A DNA stretch of 64,000 nt from Companilactobacillus heilongjiangensis (GCF_000831645.3 NZ_CP012559.1:1426001-1490000), one strand, 5' to 3'; numbered from the stretch's first letter, positions 49,793-59,546 are shown. The notes: generated by a model from the letters alone, not told the origin. Numbers and translations are program-made.

Positions 49793-51987
49793 GCAATGGC
49801 CTCCTTCCAGTTTTTACCGGCTGTTAATCCGTTGATTTCCACAGATTCATCAGCAGTAGTAACTTTGAATTCTGGTGCTGCAGTAACTGTTCCTAAACAT
49901 TCAATATCAGTAGCTACGAGTTCTTCAAACACAGTTTGATTTTCTGGAGCAACTGTTACTAAGAAACGAGATTGTGTTTCTGAGAACATTTGAGCTGAAG
50001 TTAAACTTGTATTGATTTCAAAACCTAATTCATTTTCGAAAGCTGATTTTGACAAGGCAACTGCCAATCCACCTTCTGATAAATCGTGACAACTCATAAT
50101 TAGCTTTTGAGAAATTGCTTGGCGGATAATATCTTGATGTAATTTTTCTTGGTCTAAATCTAAATTACGCAAGTTTCCTTTTAATTTTCCAGATTGAGCC
50201 ATTTGTAATTCTGACCCGTTGAAATCGTCTTGAGTTTGACCAACTACATAGATCAAATCACCGGCTTCTTTGAATGCAGTAGTTGTGACATTATCGATAT
50301 CGGAAATCAAACCGACCATCCCAACCATGGGACTTGGATAAATTGCAACATCGTTGTATTCGTTGTAAAGCGAAACATTACCAGAAATTACTGGTGTATT
50401 GATTTTTTCACAGGCACTAGCAATCCCTTCAACACTCTTGTCTAATTCCCAGAAAGCTTCAGGATTTTCAGGATTACCATAATTCAAGCAGTCAGTAACA
50501 CCAATTGGTTCACCACCACTGGCAACAATATTTCTAGCTGCTTCCATGACGGCAATTTGACCACCAACATATGGATTCAAGTAAACGTATTTCGAGTTGC
50601 TATCGTTAGTCATGGCGATAGCTTTTCTTGTACCACGGATTCTAACAACACCACTGTCGCTACCAGGACGAACTAATGTATTAGCTCTAACTTGTGAATC
50701 ATAAGTTTGGTAGAAATGTTTCTTACTAGCAATATTGGGACGTTGCAACATTTCATTCCAAGTTTTTTCTAGCGAATCAATTACAGGCACAAATTGATAA
50801 TCTTTGTCATCAATCATGCGTTGTGGTTGAGTTTCTTCACGGTCATATTCAGGAACATCTTCAGTCAAACTGTCGACGGGAATATCGGTTACTAATTCAT
50901 CATGGTGATAAATCTTATATTGCTTATCAGTTGTAACTTGACCAATCACGACTGCATCAAGTTCAAAGTGCTTGAAGAAAGCCAACACATCATCAACGAA
51001 TTCTGGTTTAACACAGAGAACCATTCGTTCTTGAGATTCAGATAACATCATTTCGTAGGCGTTCATTTCAGTTTCACGTTGGGGAACTTTATCCAAGTTC
51101 AACACGAGACCAGAGCCAGCTTTTGAAGCCATTTCGGCAGTTGATGAAACTAAACCAGCGGCACCCATATCTTGAATACCTAAGATCCATTCAGGATGCT
51201 TTTCAATAATTTCAACACAAGCATCCATCAATAGCTTTTCAATAAACGGATTACCAACTTGAACGGCTGAACGTTGTTTGTTCTTAGTATCCGTAAATTC
51301 GTCAGAAGCAAATGTTGCACCGTGGATACCATCACGACCAGTTTTAGCACCGACATAGACGATTAAATTCTTATCGCCACTAGCTGTACCGTGCTTGAAA
51401 TCAGTATTATTCAATAAGCCGACACACATCGCATTTACGAGTGGATTGTGTTCGTAGCAATCTTCAAAGGCAATCTCGCCACCAACTGTTGGCAAACCAA
51501 TACAGTTACCGTAACCACCGATACCAGCAACAACTTCATTAACTAGGTGCTTTGTTTGACCATCTTTTAAAGGACCAAATTTCAAACTATTCAAAAGTGC
51601 AATCGGTTGCGCACCCATTGAAAAAATATCTCTAATGATTCCGCCGACACCTGTTGCTGCACCTTGATAGGGTTCAACCGCAGAAGGATGATTGTGACTT
51701 TCAGCTTTAAAGACAACTGCCTGATTATCACCAATATCCAAAATTCCGGCATCTTCACCAGGACCCGCAATCACGCGTTCACTCTTGTTAGGCATCTTGC
51801 GAAGAACTTTTTTAGAATTCTTATAAGAACAATGTTCACTCCACATTACTGAATAAAGACCCGTTTCAGTGTAGTTTGGCAAACGTTTGAGAATCTTTGT
51901 GCTGATCAAATCATATTCGGAATCTGTTAAACCCCATTGTTGATAAATTTTTTCATCTTTAATTTGTTTTGCCGTAGGTTCAGTCAT
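49777..51987 (-). CDS. purL: FGAM synthetase large subunit
   Basis: 736 residues, the small (Gram-positive) PurL that works with PurQ and Pur[47 protein letters not shown] and [16 protein letters not shown]. Fourth step of the pathway. Its start shares one base with the purQ stop (TAATG). Confidence 0.98.
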   Translation of the reverse strand: MTEPTAKQIKDEKIYQQWGLTDSEYDLISTKILKRLPNYTETGLYSVMWSEHCSYKNSKKVLRKMPNKSERVIAGPGEDAGILDIGDNQAVVFKAESHNHPSAVEPYQGAATGVGGIIRDIFSMGAQPIALLNSLKFGPLKDGQTKHLVNEVVAGIGGYGNCIGLPTVGGEIAFEDCYEHNPLVNAMCVGLLNNTDFKHGTASGDKNLIVYVGAKTGRDGIHGATFASDEFTDTKNKQRSAVQVGNPFIEKLLMDACVEIIEKHPEWILGIQDMGAAGLVSSTAEMASKAGSGLVLNLDKVPQRETEMNAYEMMLSESQERMVLCVKPEFVDDVLAFFKHFELDAVVIGQVTTDKQYKIYHHDELVTDIPVDSLTEDVPEYDREETQPQRMIDDKDYQFVPVIDSLEKTWNEMLQRPNIASKKHFYQTYDSQVRANTLVRPGSDSGVVRIRGTRKAIAMTNDSNSKYVYLNPYVGGQIAVMEAARNIVASGGEPIGVTDCLNYGNPENPEAFWELDKSVEGIASACEKINTPVISGNVSLYNEYNDVAIYPSPMVGMVGLISDIDNVTTTAFKEAGDLIYVVGQTQDDFNGSELQMAQSGKLKGNLRNLDLDQEKLHQDIIRQAISQKLIMSCHDLSEGGLAVALSKSAFENELGFEINTSLTSAQMFSETQSRFLVTVAPENQTVFEELVATDIECLGTVTAAPEFKVTTADESVEINGLTAGKNWKEAIACLMK

Positions 51988-52661
51988 TAATTATTCACCT
52001 TTACTTGATAATTGATTATTGATTGAAATAGTTTCAGTCCATCGTCAGAACCGAGAATTTCTTCAATTGCACGTTCTGGGTGGGGCATCATGCCTAGGAC
52101 ATTCTTTTGTTTGTTAGTTACGCCAGCGATATGTTCCACACTGCCGTTAACATTTTCAAGATATTGGAAAGCAATTTGATCATTGGCTTTTAATTCAGCT
52201 AAAGTCTTGTCATCACAATAATAACGACCCTCACCATGAGCGATTGGAATATTGATTACTTCATCTTTTTCATAGCCATTTGTAAAGGCAGTCTGATTAT
52301 TGACAACTTTTAGAGCAACTGTTTCACAGATAAAGCGACCTTGCTCATTTTTAATCAAGGCACCTGGCAATAAACCAAGCTCTGTTAAAATTTGGAATCC
52401 ATTACAAATCCCGAGGACAATTTTGCCTTCGTTAGCGAAACGAATAATTTCTTTTACAATTGGGGCATGAACGGCAATCGCACCACTACGCAAGTAGTCA
52501 CCGTAAGAAAAGCCACCAGGAATCAACACACCATCAAAACCAGCTAAACTTTCAGCTCGATAGTCGACAAGTTCAACTTGTTGTTCAATACCATCACGAA
52601 TGGCGTAATACAAGTCCATATCGCAGTTAGAACCAGGAAAATTGATTACGGCAAACTTCAT
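51987..52661 (-). CDS. purQ: FGAM synthetase glutaminase subunit
   Basis: 224 residues. Class I glutamine amidotransferase: [10 protein letters not shown], catalytic Cys in [10 protein letters not shown], and His/Glu in [11 protein letters not shown]. Supplies ammonia to PurL. Directly adjacent to purS. Confidence 0.98.
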   Translation of the reverse strand: MKFAVINFPGSNCDMDLYYAIRDGIEQQVELVDYRAESLAGFDGVLIPGGFSYGDYLRSGAIAVHAPIVKEIIRFANEGKIVLGICNGFQILTELGLLPGALIKNEQGRFICETVALKVVNNQTAFTNGYEKDEVINIPIAHGEGRYYCDDKTLAELKANDQIAFQYLENVNGSVEHIAGVTNKQKNVLGMMPHPERAIEEILGSDDGLKLFQSIINYQVKVNN

Positions 52662-52910
52662 CTATTCTGCCTCCGCAATTTCATAACGATAAGTTTCAAT
52701 ATTGGGGTTGGCTAAAAGGTCATCACAGATAGAGTCAACATCTTTTTCCAAGTCAGCATAATCATCGGCAAACTTTAATTCGAAATATTTACCCATGCCC
52801 ACATTTTCAACTTTGTTGTAACCCATAGAATGGACAGCTGATTTAATAGCTTCTCCTTGAGCGTCTAATACGGAATCCTTTAGAGTGACATACACTTTAA
52901 CTAATTTCAT
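52662..52910 (-). CDS. purS: FGAM synthetase PurS subunit
   Basis: 82 residues. Bridges PurL and PurQ. KVYVTLKDSVLDAQGEAI and GKYFELKF are the family signature. Nine bases after purC. Confidence 0.97.
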   Translation of the reverse strand: MKLVKVYVTLKDSVLDAQGEAIKSAVHSMGYNKVENVGMGKYFELKFADDYADLEKDVDSICDDLLANPNIETYRYEIAEAE

Positions 52911-52919
52911 AATTCTCTC

Positions 52920-53627
52920 CTATTTGTCTTGTAGTCGTTGCAAAACTGTTTGATAAGTTTCTACTAAATTGCCTTCATGCTTGCGGAAAACATCTTTATC
53001 CATTGAATGATGATCATTCTTGTTCCAAATTCGACAATTATCTGGTGAAAATTCATCGACAAGGATAATTTCACCGTTGTATTTACCAAATTCCAACTTG
53101 AAATCAACTAAGTCGAAATCAGCTTTAGCAAAGAATGGAATCAACAATTGATTGATTTTCAAAGTCTCTTGTTTGATATATTCAATGTCTTCGTTGTCAG
53201 CAATGCCTAGCGCGTGAATTTGAGATTGATTAATCACAGGATCATCCAAAGCATCGCTCTTGTAATAAAATTCAATGATCGGTTCTTTTAACTTTTGGCC
53301 TTCTTCAATTTGGAACTTACGTACCAAAGACCCGGAAGTAATATTTCTTAAAACAACTTCCAATGGAAATACTTGAGTTTTCTTAACTAATTGTTCATGG
53401 TCAGAAAGATTCTTAACCAAGTGTGTTTTGATACCATTTTCGATTAAATAATTAAAAACAATTTGTGAAATCTGACAATCCAGAACACCCTTACCTGGTA
53501 AAATTTCTTTCTTCTTACCATTCAATGCTGTGGCTTGGTCTTTATAAACAATCAAAACTTCGTCGTCATTTTCTGCTTGGTAGACATTTTTAGCCTTACC
53601 TGTATAAAGCAACTTATCTTCTGTCAT
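52920..53627 (-). CDS. purC: SAICAR synthetase
   Basis: 235 residues from ATG 53627 (MTEDKLLYTGKAKNVYQ), the standard N-terminus; an upstream in-frame ATG would extend into purK. Joins CAIR and aspartate. LEVVLRNITSGS and DEFSPDNCRIW present. Begins five bases after the purK stop, so it probably depends on coupled translation since no good ribosome site is visible. Confidence 0.97.
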   Translation of the reverse strand: MTEDKLLYTGKAKNVYQAENDDEVLIVYKDQATALNGKKKEILPGKGVLDCQISQIVFNYLIENGIKTHLVKNLSDHEQLVKKTQVFPLEVVLRNITSGSLVRKFQIEEGQKLKEPIIEFYYKSDALDDPVINQSQIHALGIADNEDIEYIKQETLKINQLLIPFFAKADFDLVDFKLEFGKYNGEIILVDEFSPDNCRIWNKNDHHSMDKDVFRKHEGNLVETYQTVLQRLQDK

Positions 53628-53631
53628 AAAT

Positions 53632-54774
53632 TTACACATCCCAAATTGAATTATTTTCAATAGCTTGCTTTGTAGCTTGTAAATCATCACTCAAAATCGT
53701 GATATGACCCATTTTGCGGTTATTTTTAACACTATCTTTGCCATAATCGTGGAAATGCCATTCTGGATGTTCAACTAACTCATTCTTAGCATTTTCCAAG
53801 TGTTGTCCGAGCAAGTTGACCATTGCGGCAGGTTTTAATAGCTCGACTTTTGGCATGGCAAGATTACAAACACCACGGATATGTGCATCGAACTGTGAAA
53901 TGTTGCAGGCCTCAATCGTCAAGTGACCGGAATTATGTGGGCGTGGCGCAATTTCATTAACGAAAACTTCATCCGATTCTGAAATAAAGAATTCGATACA
54001 CATTGTTCCGACCAACTCGAGATTATGAGCCAGCGTCTCACCAACTTGATAAATATGTTGCTCAGCTTTTTCGCTGATATCAGCTGGACAAGTACTGAGA
54101 TGCAAGATGTTGTGACGGTGAACATTCTCAATAACAGGGAAAATTGATGTTTCACCACGAATGTTAGCAGATACGATAACTGAAACTTCTTTTTTCAGAT
54201 CAATCTTCTTTTCCAACATACATGGTCCATGCATCAATAACTTTTCAATTTCGGCAAAATGAGCTTTCTCAGGGTCCTCAATCAAAATTTGACCTTTACC
54301 GTCATAACCACCACGAATTGTCTTCAAGATTACCGGAGCACCTAACTTTTCAACGCCTCGGTGATATTCAAAGATATTAGTAATTTCGATATGTGGCACC
54401 ACTTTAAAACCGCTGGCTTCGATAAAGTTCTTTTCGGACACACGATTCTGAGTGGCTTTCAAAGCTTTGGTACCCTGTGGGACTTGAGTATATTTCTTAA
54501 CTTCATTGATAGCATCAGCGTCGACATTTTCAAACTCATAAGTCAAAACATCACATTGCTTAGCCAACTCAATCAATTTATCAAGATCATCATATTCAGC
54601 GACAATTTGTCCATCTGACACTTGAGCAGCTGAACAATTTTCTTGCGGATCCAAAATGATGACTTTATAACCCATCTCTTTAGCTGAAAATGACATCATC
54701 TGGCCTAATTGACCACCACCGATAATGCCGATTGTTGCTCCTGGCAGTAACGTATTATCCAAGGTCTTTCCCAC
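53632..54774 (-). CDS. purK: N5-CAIR synthetase
   Basis: 380 residues. ATP-grasp enzyme that carboxylates AIR to N5-[52 protein letters not shown]. Overlaps purE by 20 bases. Confidence 0.98.
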   Translation of the reverse strand: MGKTLDNTLLPGATIGIIGGGQLGQMMSFSAKEMGYKVIILDPQENCSAAQVSDGQIVAEYDDLDKLIELAKQCDVLTYEFENVDADAINEVKKYTQVPQGTKALKATQNRVSEKNFIEASGFKVVPHIEITNIFEYHRGVEKLGAPVILKTIRGGYDGKGQILIEDPEKAHFAEIEKLLMHGPCMLEKKIDLKKEVSVIVSANIRGETSIFPVIENVHRHNILHLSTCPADISEKAEQHIYQVGETLAHNLELVGTMCIEFFISESDEVFVNEIAPRPHNSGHLTIEACNISQFDAHIRGVCNLAMPKVELLKPAAMVNLLGQHLENAKNELVEHPEWHFHDYGKDSVKNNRKMGHITILSDDLQATKQAIENNSIWDV

Positions 54775-55237
54775 TTTCTACTGACTTATCGTGCATGGCT
54801 TGAACATATGCTGATAGATTATTTTGATAAGTTGGATTATTTAAAGCACAAATTTTTGTGGCGAGAATGGCTGCATTCTTTGCACCAGCCTCACCGATGG
54901 AAACTGTCGCAACTGGCACACCAGCTGGCATTTGAACAATTGATAGCAACGAATCCATTCCCTTGAGATATTTGGAAGGAACTGGAACGCCAATGACTGG
55001 CAAAGTTGTTGAAGAAGCAATCATTCCTGGTAAATGAGCTGCACCTCCAGCTCCAGCTATGATAACTTGATAATTTTCATGAGCATGATTGGCAAAGTCC
55101 AACATCTCATGTGGCATCCGATGTGCCGAAATTACTTTCGTTTCAAAACTAACTCCCAGTTCATTCAAAACATCGATTGTGTTCTGCATGATCTTCAAAT
55201 CAGAAATTGAACCCATAACTATTGCTACGTCGTGCAT
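54755..55237 (-). CDS. purE: N5-CAIR mutase
   Basis: 160 residues from ATG 55237, preceded by AAAGGTGG; a frame extended to 55270 would start before the predicted transcript. Class I Pur[34 protein letters not shown]. First gene of the eleven-gene purine operon. Confidence 0.97.
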   Translation of the reverse strand: MHDVAIVMGSISDLKIMQNTIDVLNELGVSFETKVISAHRMPHEMLDFANHAHENYQVIIAGAGGAAHLPGMIASSTTLPVIGVPVPSKYLKGMDSLLSIVQMPAGVPVATVSIGEAGAKNAAILATKICALNNPTYQNNLSAYVQAMHDKSVESGKDLG

Positions 55238-55270
55238 TACTTTTTCCACCTTTCTTGCTTTGGTATCCAA

Positions 55271-55299
55271 AGTTTATCAGGGATTGAAAATTCTTTCAA
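55271..55299 (-). promoter_or_regulatory. promoter of the purine operon
   Basis: Minus strand TTGAAA (55299-55294), 17-base spacer, TAAACT (55276-55271); start near 55264 leaves a 27-base leader, so there is no room for a purine riboswitch. Confidence 0.7.
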
Positions 55300-55334
55300 T
55301 GCTAAATACGCATTTTATTCATTTATTTTTGTCT

Positions 55335-55347
55335 ATTGTTCGTATTT
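55335..55347 (-). promoter_or_regulatory. PurR box 1 of the purine operon
   Basis: AAATACGAACAAT on the minus strand matches the lactococcal PurBox AWWWCCGAACWWT at 12 of 13 positions. Its centre is about 77 bases before the predicted transcription start, the distance known for L. lactis PurR-activated promoters. Confidence 0.8.
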
Positions 55348-55386
55348 ACCGTTTACATTTTGTCTTTAATAATTATAAAAATATTA

Positions 55387-55399
55387 ATAGTTCGTATTT
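55387..55399 (-). promoter_or_regulatory. PurR box 2 of the purine operon
   Basis: AAATACGAACTAT, same deviation from consensus as box 1, 52 bases (about five helical turns) further upstream on the same strand and so on the same face of the DNA. Confidence 0.75.
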
Positions 55400-55424
55400 A
55401 GCTATCATTTTATTTTTTGAGACA

Positions 55425-55463
55425 AAAAAATAAGCGATATACATATAAATATATGTATATCGC
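55425..55463 (-). terminator. terminator of yneF
   Basis: A perfect 14-bp stem GCGATATACATATA/TATATGTATATCGC (55434-55463) with a two-base centre; on the minus strand TTATTTTTTT follows. It insulates the purine promoter from yneF. Confidence 0.85.
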
Positions 55464-55476
55464 CTAAATGACATAA

Positions 55477-55698
55477 CTATTTGTTATTCTTTTGTGAATT
55501 CTTCATAGTATTCATTAATTGATTAAGCTTCTTTTGTGAAGGTTTTTGACCCATTTGCGCCATCATTTGTCTGATCATATCAGCACTGATTGGTGGATTG
55601 TCTTGGAAGTATTTCTTCATATACCATCTGGCAGCGAAGAAACCACCAACTAATCCAACTAGCAAAGCTATAACGCCAACAACTATTGTGATTCCCAT
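55477..55698 (-). CDS. yneF: UPF0154 membrane protein YneF
   Basis: 73 residues: one N-terminal membrane helix (3-25), FFAARWYMKKYFQDNPPI then NADMIRQMM-type (SADMIRQMMAQMGQKPSQKKLNQLM). Matches the YneF family, of unknown function, conserved in Firmicutes near lexA. Confidence 0.92.
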   Translation of the reverse strand: MGITIVVGVIALLVGLVGGFFAARWYMKKYFQDNPPISADMIRQMMAQMGQKPSQKKLNQLMNTMKNSQKNNK

Positions 55699-55760
55699 TT
55701 ATGTTCTCACCCTTTCCATACACTTATTAATATTACAAAAAAAGTTAGACAATTGAAAGT

Positions 55761-56003
55761 CTAATCGTCACGTAATCCTTTTTTCCGTTGAATTTCGCGA
55801 ACTTTTTCAGGAGTAACTTCATTTCCTGCTTTATCATAGACCTGTGTCATCTCTAATTGAGACTTAAATGCGGCACGGAAGTTCTTCAAGTATTCTTTAC
55901 GTAATTGTGCTTGTTGATCTTCTTCTTCCTTAGTAATAGTGCCGTCTTTAGCCTTATGGGCTAGTTCGTTAATCTTCTTGAGCAATTCTTCTTGTTCGTT
56001 CAT
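55761..56003 (-). CDS. ynzC: DUF896 protein YnzC
   Basis: 80 residues from ATG 56003 (GAGGGG site). Helical hairpin with ELLKKINELAHKAKDGTITKEEEDQQAQLRKEYLK-type spacing and the NFRAAFKSQL segment: DUF896. In B. subtilis it lies in the SOS-regulated yneA-yneB-ynzC operon; here it is alone, transcribed divergently from lexA, and the SOS box lies 25 bases before it. Confidence 0.92.
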   Translation of the reverse strand: MNEQEELLKKINELAHKAKDGTITKEEEDQQAQLRKEYLKNFRAAFKSQLEMTQVYDKAGNEVTPEKVREIQRKKGLRDD

Positions 56004-56027
56004 TATTTCAATTCCCCTCGATACAAT

Positions 56028-56041
56028 CGAACACTTGTTTG
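56028..56041. promoter_or_regulatory. SOS box (LexA operator)
   Basis: CGAACACTTGTTTG matches the Gram-positive SOS consensus CGAACNNNNGTTYG. It lies in the divergent ynzC-lexA space and overlaps the lexA -35 element. Confidence 0.92.
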
Positions 56042-56067
56042 AAGTTGTATTCAAATTTTGATACAAT
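56039..56067 (+). promoter_or_regulatory. promoter of lexA
   Basis: TTGAAG (56039-56044), 17 bases, TACAAT (56062-56067) with TG two bases further upstream (extended -10, TGATACAAT). Confidence 0.75.
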
Positions 56068-56098
56068 CTATTTAAGATATTAACAATGAGGTGTTCTA

Positions 56099-56722
56099 AT
56101 GTCAAAAGCTGAAGGCTCTAAACAGTCACAAATTTTACAATGTATTTATGATTATTTAGATGAACATGGATATCCGCCAACTGTTAGAGAAATTTGCGAA
56201 GCCGTAGATCTCTCTTCAACGTCAACGGTTCATGGTCACCTATCTCGTCTTGAGAAAAAAGGATTTATCCAAAGAGACCCCACAAAGCCCCGTGCTATCG
56301 AGCTTACTGGTGCTGGTCTTAATTCAATTGGTATCAAATCCAAACAAATTCCTATTTTAGGTGCCGTTGCTGCTGGTCAACCTATTACCGCTGAAAGAAA
56401 TCCTGATGGATATTTTCCAATCCCACCTGATCTTACTCGTGAGTCTGGTGAATTATTCATGTTGGAAATTCACGGCGAAAGTATGATCAATGCTGGAATC
56501 TTTGATGGCGATCATGTTATTGTACATGAACAAAATTTTGCTAATAATGGTGAAATTATCATTGCCATGACTGAAGATATTGAATCAACATGTAAGAGAT
56601 TCTATCAAGAAAATGGACATTACCGCCTACAACCTGAAAACGATACAATGGATCCAATTATTTTAGACAGCGTCGAAATCATTGGTAAAGTTGTTGGATT
56701 ATATCGTTCACAAATTTTTTAA
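56099..56722 (+). CDS. lexA: SOS repressor LexA
   Basis: 207 residues. Represses SOS genes and cleaves itself with RecA. Winged helix at 1-70 ([24 protein letters not shown]), cleavage site Ala-Gly in AVAAGQPI (about 91-98), catalytic Ser in HGESMINAG (about 127) and Lys in [12 protein letters not shown] region (CKRFY, about 165). GAGGTG ribosome site. Confidence 0.98.
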   Translation: MSKAEGSKQSQILQCIYDYLDEHGYPPTVREICEAVDLSSTSTVHGHLSRLEKKGFIQRDPTKPRAIELTGAGLNSIGIKSKQIPILGAVAAGQPITAERNPDGYFPIPPDLTRESGELFMLEIHGESMINAGIFDGDHVIVHEQNFANNGEIIIAMTEDIESTCKRFYQENGHYRLQPENDTMDPIILDSVEIIGKVVGLYRSQIF

Positions 56723-56726
56723 AAGG

Positions 56727-56756
56727 AAACCACTCAATTAAGGGTGGTTTTTTGTT
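56727..56756 (+). terminator. intrinsic terminator of lexA
   Basis: AAACCACTC pairs with GGGTGGTTT, loop AATTAA, followed by TTTTTG. Confidence 0.9.
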
Positions 56757-56758
56757 TT

Positions 56759-57009
56759 GCCGTCTCCAGGGAAAAGAACAGTTACCTGCTATGCGGACCG
56801 GCCCGAGCCAAAGAGCGGTCTCGAACTTTGTCTCCAGTGTACAAAAAAAGTTCTAAGAGAAGAAATTGATCTTCCCTCAGAACTAATCTTAGGTTGTTTT
56901 TGAAGCCTTACCAAAGACCGGTAAGTCTCCAAACACGCCCGGTGGTGTAATGGCTGAAGCCATAACGCCACTATCACAGCCGCTAACTATTCTTTTCCCT
57001 TCCGACTAA
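56759..57009 (-). repeat. intergenic cloverleaf element with inserted terminator (R7)
   Basis: Minus orientation: ends GCCGTCTCC (56759) and TTCCGACTAA (57009). Closing stem AGGGAAAAGAA (56768-56778) with 56990-57000, extended by further pairs. Hairpins ATGGCT/AGCCAT and TTACC/GGTAA; the core GTTCGAGACCG is present but interrupted next to it by about 70 extra bases (about 56828-56900) that carry a complete terminator hairpin. This makes it 60-70 bases longer than the other copies. It fills most of the 353-base gap between lexA and serA. Confidence 0.82.
56843..56884 (-). terminator. minus-strand terminator nested in element R7 (serine operon)
   Basis: AGTTCT-GAAGA (56849-56863) pairs with TCTTC-AGAACT (56870-56884); on the minus strand TTTTTTT follows. 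Orientation and position fit the end of the serC-serA transcript, 190 bases beyond the serA stop. Confidence 0.8.
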
Positions 57010-57075
57010 TTTATCGCATAGATATTTGTCATAAATAATCATATTTAATAAATCATAATTTTGTGACTATAATCA

Positions 57076-58245
57076 TTATCTGTGCTTAATCACACGTACC
57101 TTATAAACTTCCTTAATACCTTCTAATGCTGATATTAAACCTTCTTGATCCTTTCCTTGCAAATCATCAACGTCAATAACCGTATACGCAACCTTTTCTT
57201 TGGCAGCATTCGCCATATTTTCGATATTAATTTCTCGATTGGCAATTTGGGTACTTATTTGTCCAACCATGTTTGGAACATTTTGGTGAATTACGGTCAC
57301 TCGATACGCTGTTTCAAATGGTACTTGCATATTTGGTAAATTCACACAGTGTGTTGTGTCGCCTTCTTCAAGGTAATTCATGACAGTATTAGCGCCCTGG
57401 ACGGCTCCATTTGTTTCTGCTTCTAGCGTTGAACCACCGATGTGTGGCGTGATGGTAATTTTTTCTTGGTCGGCAATGATTGGTTCGCCAAAGTCTGTAC
57501 AATAGTGACTGATTTTTTGACTGCGAATGGCTTTAACGGCTGCTTTATTGTCGACAATCCCAATTCTTGAATAGTTGAACAGTACGGCGCCATCTTTCAT
57601 CTCGGTAATTTCTTTCGTTCCTAATAATCCAATCGTTTCATTATTCTTGGGTACGTGGATGGTGACAAAATCAGCATTCTTCACAGCATTTTTGATTGAG
57701 TCCACTCGTTTAACCCGATTGTTGATTCTCCATGCGGCATTGGCCGATAAATATGGATCATAACCAATAACTTTCATACCTAAAGCTAAAGCGGCATTGG
57801 CAACTAATGAACCCACATTTCCTAAACCGATGACAGCTAAGCGTTTACCTGCCAATTCAGTCCCATTGAATTTAGTCTTATCTTTTTCAGTTCGTTGAGA
57901 AACGTCGGCTTCAGTATGTTCGTCTGAATAATTATGGGCTTCAAAAAGATTTCTAGCTGTGGCAATCATTAATGAAACAACTAATTCTTTAACAGCGTTG
58001 GCATTGCTTCCGGGAGTGTTAAAAACTGCTATTCCTTGAGCTGTTGCTCGACCTAGTGGCACATTGTTAACACCGGCTCCAGCACGAACAATGGTCTTCA
58101 AGCTTTCTGGTAATTCGGCTTGTAGTAGATTAACTGAACGAATTAAATATGCATCTGGTTCATCTGTTTGGTTAATTTCAAAATCATCGGTAAAAGTATC
58201 TAAACCGGCTTGTGCGATTGCGTTAAAAGTTTTTACTTCATACAT
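57076..58245 (-). CDS. serA: D-3-phosphoglycerate dehydrogenase
   Basis: 389 residues, the short form. First step of serine synthesis, 3-phosphoglycerate to phosphohydroxypyruvate. Rossmann motif VIGLGNVGSLVA (about 133-144), catalytic Arg in FNYSRIGIVD, Glu in DFGEPI and His in TPHIGGST; a C-terminal ACT domain (about 315-389) may bind serine. The usual ALDVFE motif is replaced by YCTDFGEP. Its ATG overlaps the serC stop (TAATG). Confidence 0.95.
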   Translation of the reverse strand: MYEVKTFNAIAQAGLDTFTDDFEINQTDEPDAYLIRSVNLLQAELPESLKTIVRAGAGVNNVPLGRATAQGIAVFNTPGSNANAVKELVVSLMIATARNLFEAHNYSDEHTEADVSQRTEKDKTKFNGTELAGKRLAVIGLGNVGSLVANAALALGMKVIGYDPYLSANAAWRINNRVKRVDSIKNAVKNADFVTIHVPKNNETIGLLGTKEITEMKDGAVLFNYSRIGIVDNKAAVKAIRSQKISHYCTDFGEPIIADQEKITITPHIGGSTLEAETNGAVQGANTVMNYLEEGDTTHCVNLPNMQVPFETAYRVTVIHQNVPNMVGQISTQIANREINIENMANAAKEKVAYTVIDVDDLQGKDQEGLISALEGIKEVYKVRVIKHR

Positions 58246-59330
58246 TAGTGGAGCCCCCTGTAATCTTTTTCAAATTTAGTTAGAAAGTCGACCAATTTTT
58301 CGACTCCTTCATATGGCATTGCATTGTACAAACTGGCACGCATACCACCAACAGAACGATGTCCTTTAATATTAACTAGACCATTGTCAGCTGCTTGAGC
58401 AACTAATCGCTGGTCAATTTCTGGATTGCCTGTAACAAATACGACATTGGTTAATGAACGGTCGGCTTTGAAAACTGGTGCTGTGAATAGGTCTGAGTTA
58501 TCTAGGAAATCATATAATAGTCCTGATTTTTGACGGTTGCGTCGTTCCATTTCAGCAATTCCACCTTGATCTTTTAACCATTGAAGAACTAGACCAGCTG
58601 CGTAAATTGCAAAAACTGGTGGCGTATTAAACATTGATTCCTTTTTAGCAAATAATTGATAATCCACCATACTTGGCAAATCTTTAACCTTACCAATTAA
58701 ATCATTTCTAACGATAACTACCGTTAATCCGGCAATACCCAAGTTCTTTTGAGCGCCCGCCATGATGGCACCAAACTTTTTAACATCATATGCTTGACCC
58801 ATGAAATTAGATGACATATCTCCCACTAATTCGGTCATACCAGTTTCAGGCAAATTCGTATAGGCGGTACCTTCAATCGTATTGTTAGTGGTGATGTGCA
58901 AATAATCGTAAGTATCAGCTGGCAAACTTTCCAAAACCGGTAATTTCGTATAATGATCAGCTTTAGTTGAATCTAAAACATCGACTTTAACCCCGACTCT
59001 TTTGGCCTCGTCACCAGCTCGATCAGCCCAATGACCGCTGTCTAACAAAGCAATTTTATGATATTTATTGGCTAAATTAAGTGGTGCGGCAGTAAATTGT
59101 AATGTACAGCCACCTTGGAAAAACAAAATTTGATAATTATCAGGAATTTTTAATAAATCACGCATATCTTGTTGTGCCTTTTGAAAAACATCTTCAAACA
59201 GAGCGGAACGATGAGAAATTTCCATAATGCTCATGCCTGAATCGTTGTATGAAGGTAAATCGGCCTTAATTTGTTGAATAACTTCGGCTGGCATTGTTGC
59301 GGGACCAGCTGCAAAATTGTAAATTGTCAT
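58245..59330 (-). CDS. serC: phosphoserine aminotransferase
   Basis: 361 residues. PLP enzyme for the second step of serine synthesis. FAAGPATMP start, GCTLQFTAAPLNL, DMSSNFMGQAYDV and the PLP lysine in AGAQKNLG (about 195). AAGGAGTG ribosome site. Preceded by a 240-base leader with a small peptide and a terminator. No serB is nearby; the two histidine phosphatases could in principle supply phosphoserine phosphatase activity, but nothing in the sequence proves this. Confidence 0.97.
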   Translation of the reverse strand: MTIYNFAAGPATMPAEVIQQIKADLPSYNDSGMSIMEISHRSALFEDVFQKAQQDMRDLLKIPDNYQILFFQGGCTLQFTAAPLNLANKYHKIALLDSGHWADRAGDEAKRVGVKVDVLDSTKADHYTKLPVLESLPADTYDYLHITTNNTIEGTAYTNLPETGMTELVGDMSSNFMGQAYDVKKFGAIMAGAQKNLGIAGLTVVIVRNDLIGKVKDLPSMVDYQLFAKKESMFNTPPVFAIYAAGLVLQWLKDQGGIAEMERRNRQKSGLLYDFLDNSDLFTAPVFKADRSLTNVVFVTGNPEIDQRLVAQAADNGLVNIKGHRSVGGMRASLYNAMPYEGVEKLVDFLTKFEKDYRGLH

Positions 59331-59363
59331 ATCTATTCCACTCCTTGAATTTTAAAATTAGAT

Positions 59364-59396
59364 AAAAAAATCCCCACAGATTAGAGTCTGCGAGGA
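59364..59396 (-). terminator. attenuator terminator before serC
   Basis: TCCTCGCAGA (minus 59396-59387) pairs with TCTGTGGGGA (59380-59371) with two G-U pairs, loop CTCTAA, followed by seven T (59370-59364). It lies between the promoter and serC. Confidence 0.9.
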
Positions 59397-59420
59397 GTCA
59401 AATTTTCTAAGAATTAAGCG

Positions 59421-59455
59421 ACCTCACAGATGTAATTGTTTTACATACATGAGGT
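59421..59455 (-). promoter_or_regulatory. leader hairpin (segments 1:2) of the serine attenuator
   Basis: Minus strand ACCTCA (59455-59450) pairs with TGAGGT (59426-59421), with ATGTAA/TTACAT inside. The right arm TCTGTGAGG (59430-59422) can instead pair with CCTCGCAGA (59395-59387), the left arm of the terminator, giving the antiterminator. Confidence 0.75.
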
Positions 59456-59471
59456 TTGTTTACTAAGCGCG

Positions 59472-59546
59472 CTAGTTAATAAGCCTACATGTATTGTGTG
59501 TAGACTTGGAGGAGACTGTTAAAATGTTAAGATTTAATGTTCTCAT
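59472..59546 (-). CDS. serine-codon leader peptide of serC-serA
   Basis: ATG 59546 is eight bases after GGAGG and opens a 24-codon frame, MRTLNLNILTVSSKSTHNTC then RLIN, ending in TAG. Codons 12, 13 and 15 are serine (TCC TCC AAG TCT). The frame lies in the leader of a serine biosynthesis operon, ahead of an attenuator, which is the position and codon content of a leader peptide. Its SD sequence TTGGAGG (59562-59556) is complementary to the Ser-codon stretch CCTCCAA (59512-59506). Confidence 0.75.
   Translation of the reverse strand: MRTLNLNILTVSSKSTHNTCRLIN

Noticed and set aside
55237-55477. Purine riboswitch before purE
   Set aside because: The predicted leader is only about 27 bases and no purine aptamer fold is seen; two PurR boxes explain control.
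59371-59546. T-box riboswitch before serC
   Set aside because: The conserved T-box sequence (AGGGTGGNACCGCG type) is absent; the Ser-codon ORF and overlapping helices fit a leader-peptide attenuator better.
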